This document shows positions 31,447 through 32,783 of a DNA stretch of 32,783 bases, piece by piece. The stretch's first letter is position 1, and each line of letters opens with the position of its first letter. A model generated the notes under the pieces. It searched no databases, was not told where the DNA came from, and saw only the letters and a list, made by a program, of their open reading frames with translations. This DNA comes from Halobacteroidaceae bacterium. GTDB taxonomy: Bacteria; Bacillota; Halanaerobiia; B1SED10-174. A program made the position numbers and the translations under genes. The stretch spans positions 1 through 32,783 of the forward strand of contig PUKG01000280.1 of assembly GCA_003550445.1 (NCBI GenBank), given 5' to 3'.

Positions 31447-32625
31447 TTAAACCAGGTTTAACTCTTTCCCAATCTTTTTGAATTTTTCCAGGGCAAAATC
31501 AAGATCATCTTTGCTGTGAGTGGCTGAAATCATAACCCTAATTCTTGCCTTCCCTCTTGCAACAAGGGGGAACCCAATTGCTTGGGCAAAGATTTTTTCT
31601 TCTAAAAGCCTTCTGCTAAAATCGGCTGCCTGATGGGCTTCCCCAATCATTACCGGAGTTATTGGAGTCTCTGTTAATCCAGTATTCAAGCCAATTTCTT
31701 TTATCCCTTTTTGGAAGTACCGGGCATTTTCCCACAGTTTCTCTACAAGCTCTCCGCTTTCAGAAAGAATTCTCACTGCTTCTAAGGTAGCCGCGGTATC
31801 GGGAACGGTTAGGGCAGAGCTAAAGGTAAAGGGGCGGGCTTTTTGAATCAAATACTCAATTAAGTTTTTGCTTCCCGCGATTACCCCGCCCATAACCCCC
31901 AGGGCTTTTGAAAAGGTTCCTACTTCCACATCAACACGCCCGTGTAAATTGAAATGGTCTACAATTCCTCTACCAGCGCGGCCAACTACTCCTTCTCCAT
32001 GAGCATCATCAACATATGTCATTGCTCCATATTTTTCTGCAAGTTCCACTATTTCCGGAAGGGGAGCAATATCTCCATCCATACTGAAAACCCCGTCACA
32101 AATAATTAGTTTCTTCCCTTCCGGGGTTTCTTTCAGGACTTTTTCCAGCCCATCCATATCGTTATGGGGGTAGACTTTCTTTGCAGCCCGGCTCAGACGG
32201 GAACCGTCAATAATACTTGCGTGGTTTAATTCATCGCTAATAATAGTATCTCCCTTATCAGCAAGGGCAGGAATTGCAGCAAGGTTTGCGCTGAAACCTG
32301 ACTGAAGAACAAGGGTTGCTTCAACCCCTTTAAATTCAGCAAGTTCCCTTTCCAGTTCTTTGTGTATTGTCATAGTACCTGCAATGGTCCGAACAGCACC
32401 CGGTCCAACCCCATATTTATCAATTGCTTTTTTTGCAGCTTCTTTAATTCTTGGGTCGGCTGCAAAACCGAGGTAGTTATTGGAACAGAAATTTAAAACC
32501 TTTTCCCCTTTGATTTGAACCCATGCTCCCTGGGCTCCCTCTAGGGTTTGGATATTTTTATAAAGCCCTTCATCCTTCAATTCCTGCAGATCTCGGTCAA
32601 TAAAGTCCATTTTTCCCTGTGTCAT
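31447..32625 (-). CDS. kbl: Glycine C-acetyltransferase (2-amino-3-ketobutyrate CoA ligase)
   Basis: A 392-residue alpha-oxoamine synthase using PLP. It cleaves 2-amino-3-ketobutyrate with CoA into glycine and acetyl-CoA, the second step of threonine degradation. Landmarks are NFCSNNYLGFA, GPGAVRTIAGTM, the DDAHGEGVVG cofactor Asp/His, and the Schiff-base Lys in GTFSKALGVMGG. The ATG at 32625 follows AAGGAGG by 7-8 nt. The tdh stop codon lies 12 nt upstream, giving the standard tdh-kbl operon. Confidence 0.96.
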   Translation of the reverse strand: MTQGKMDFIDRDLQELKDEGLYKNIQTLEGAQGAWVQIKGEKVLNFCSNNYLGFAADPRIKEAAKKAIDKYGVGPGAVRTIAGTMTIHKELERELAEFKGVEATLVLQSGFSANLAAIPALADKGDTIISDELNHASIIDGSRLSRAAKKVYPHNDMDGLEKVLKETPEGKKLIICDGVFSMDGDIAPLPEIVELAEKYGAMTYVDDAHGEGVVGRAGRGIVDHFNLHGRVDVEVGTFSKALGVMGGVIAGSKNLIEYLIQKARPFTFSSALTVPDTAATLEAVRILSESGELVEKLWENARYFQKGIKEIGLNTGLTETPITPVMIGEAHQAADFSRRLLEEKIFAQAIGFPLVARGKARIRVMISATHSKDDLDFALEKFKKIGKELNLV

Positions 32626-32637
32626 ATTAAATCCTCC

Positions 32638-32783
32638 TTACGGATATAAAATTACTTTGCCGCACGAACCGGAAAGGACCAGTTCGAAGGCTTTTTCAAA
32701 TTCATCGAAAGAAAAGGAATGGGTAATAAGTGGTTTTAAATCAAGCCCCGATGTAAGTAATGATTCCATTTTATACCAGGTAT
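32638..32783 (-). CDS. tdh: L-threonine 3-dehydrogenase, C-terminal fragment at window edge
   Basis: The last 47 codons of a zinc-type medium-chain dehydrogenase, running in from the right edge. The translation begins TWYKMESLLTSGLDLKPLIT and ends SGSCGKVILYP, closely matching the Tdh C-terminus. Tdh oxidises threonine to 2-amino-3-ketobutyrate, the substrate of the adjacent Kbl. Only the C-terminus is visible, so zinc and NAD sites cannot be checked. Confidence 0.88.
   Translation of the reverse strand, partial: TWYKMESLLTSGLDLKPLITHSFSFDEFEKAFELVLSGSCGKVILYP

Overview
The window looks like a chromosomal segment of a Gram-positive-lineage (Firmicutes/Bacillota) anaerobe that has an outer membrane. 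Firmicute markers are a perfect CIRCE operator before groESL, a glmS ribozyme before glmS, the acpS-nnr-alr-mazEF order, a YerC/YecD TrpR-like regulator and a DUF3842 protein. The outer membrane is inferred mainly from a secreted 897-residue protein at 2528-5221 that ends in a long beta-barrel-like region. Halanaerobiales or a similar diderm clade is the best guess; genus cannot be named from this sequence. Base composition is moderate (about low-to-mid 40s % GC by eye). Nothing looks like a phage, transposon or CRISPR array. This is dense housekeeping DNA with almost every gene on the minus strand; the exceptions are two membrane-protein genes and one tRNA gene.

Layout, left to right. 1-1936: the N-terminal part of a PcrA/UvrD helicase whose end lies outside the window. 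2026-6318: a LiaF-type membrane protein (+), the metalloprotease/propeller/barrel protein (-), a tRNA-Pro(CGG) island with its own promoter and terminator (+), and a bactofilin-like protein with membrane segments (-). 6391-9445: an operon of a DUF3842 protein, a Cys-rich FAD oxidoreductase and an MFS transporter. 9528-10423: plsY and yerC. 10500-13017: a D-cysteine desulfhydrase-like gene overlapping guaA. 13267-15314: the HrcA/CIRCE-controlled groESL operon. 15410-16729: an unusual radical SAM-PDZ-DUF512-like protein, followed by an intergenic region carrying seven DnaA-box-like 9-mers.

16949-22481 is a compressed run, in transcription order mazE, mazF, asparaginase II, M20 amidohydrolase, tsaE, tsaB, rimI, tsaD. 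TsaE, TsaB and TsaD together make the t6A modification of tRNA. 22751-30601 is an envelope block, in transcription order cdaA, a short ybbR/cdaR, glmM, glmS ribozyme, glmS, acpS, nnr, alr. It links c-di-AMP signalling to amino-sugar and D-alanine supply for peptidoglycan and to acyl carrier protein activation. 30706-31416 is a CPBP-family membrane protein (+) that lacks expected catalytic residues. 31447-32783 is kbl preceded by the tail of tdh, the threonine-to-glycine pathway.

The observations most worth a second look are the DnaA-box cluster (16745-16921), the metalloprotease-propeller-barrel fusion (2528-5221), the radical SAM-PDZ-DUF512-like protein (15410-16729) and the degenerate CPBP protein. 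No gap without a gene exceeds 300 nt; the largest are 22482-22750, 29145-29435 and 13018-13266, each described below.
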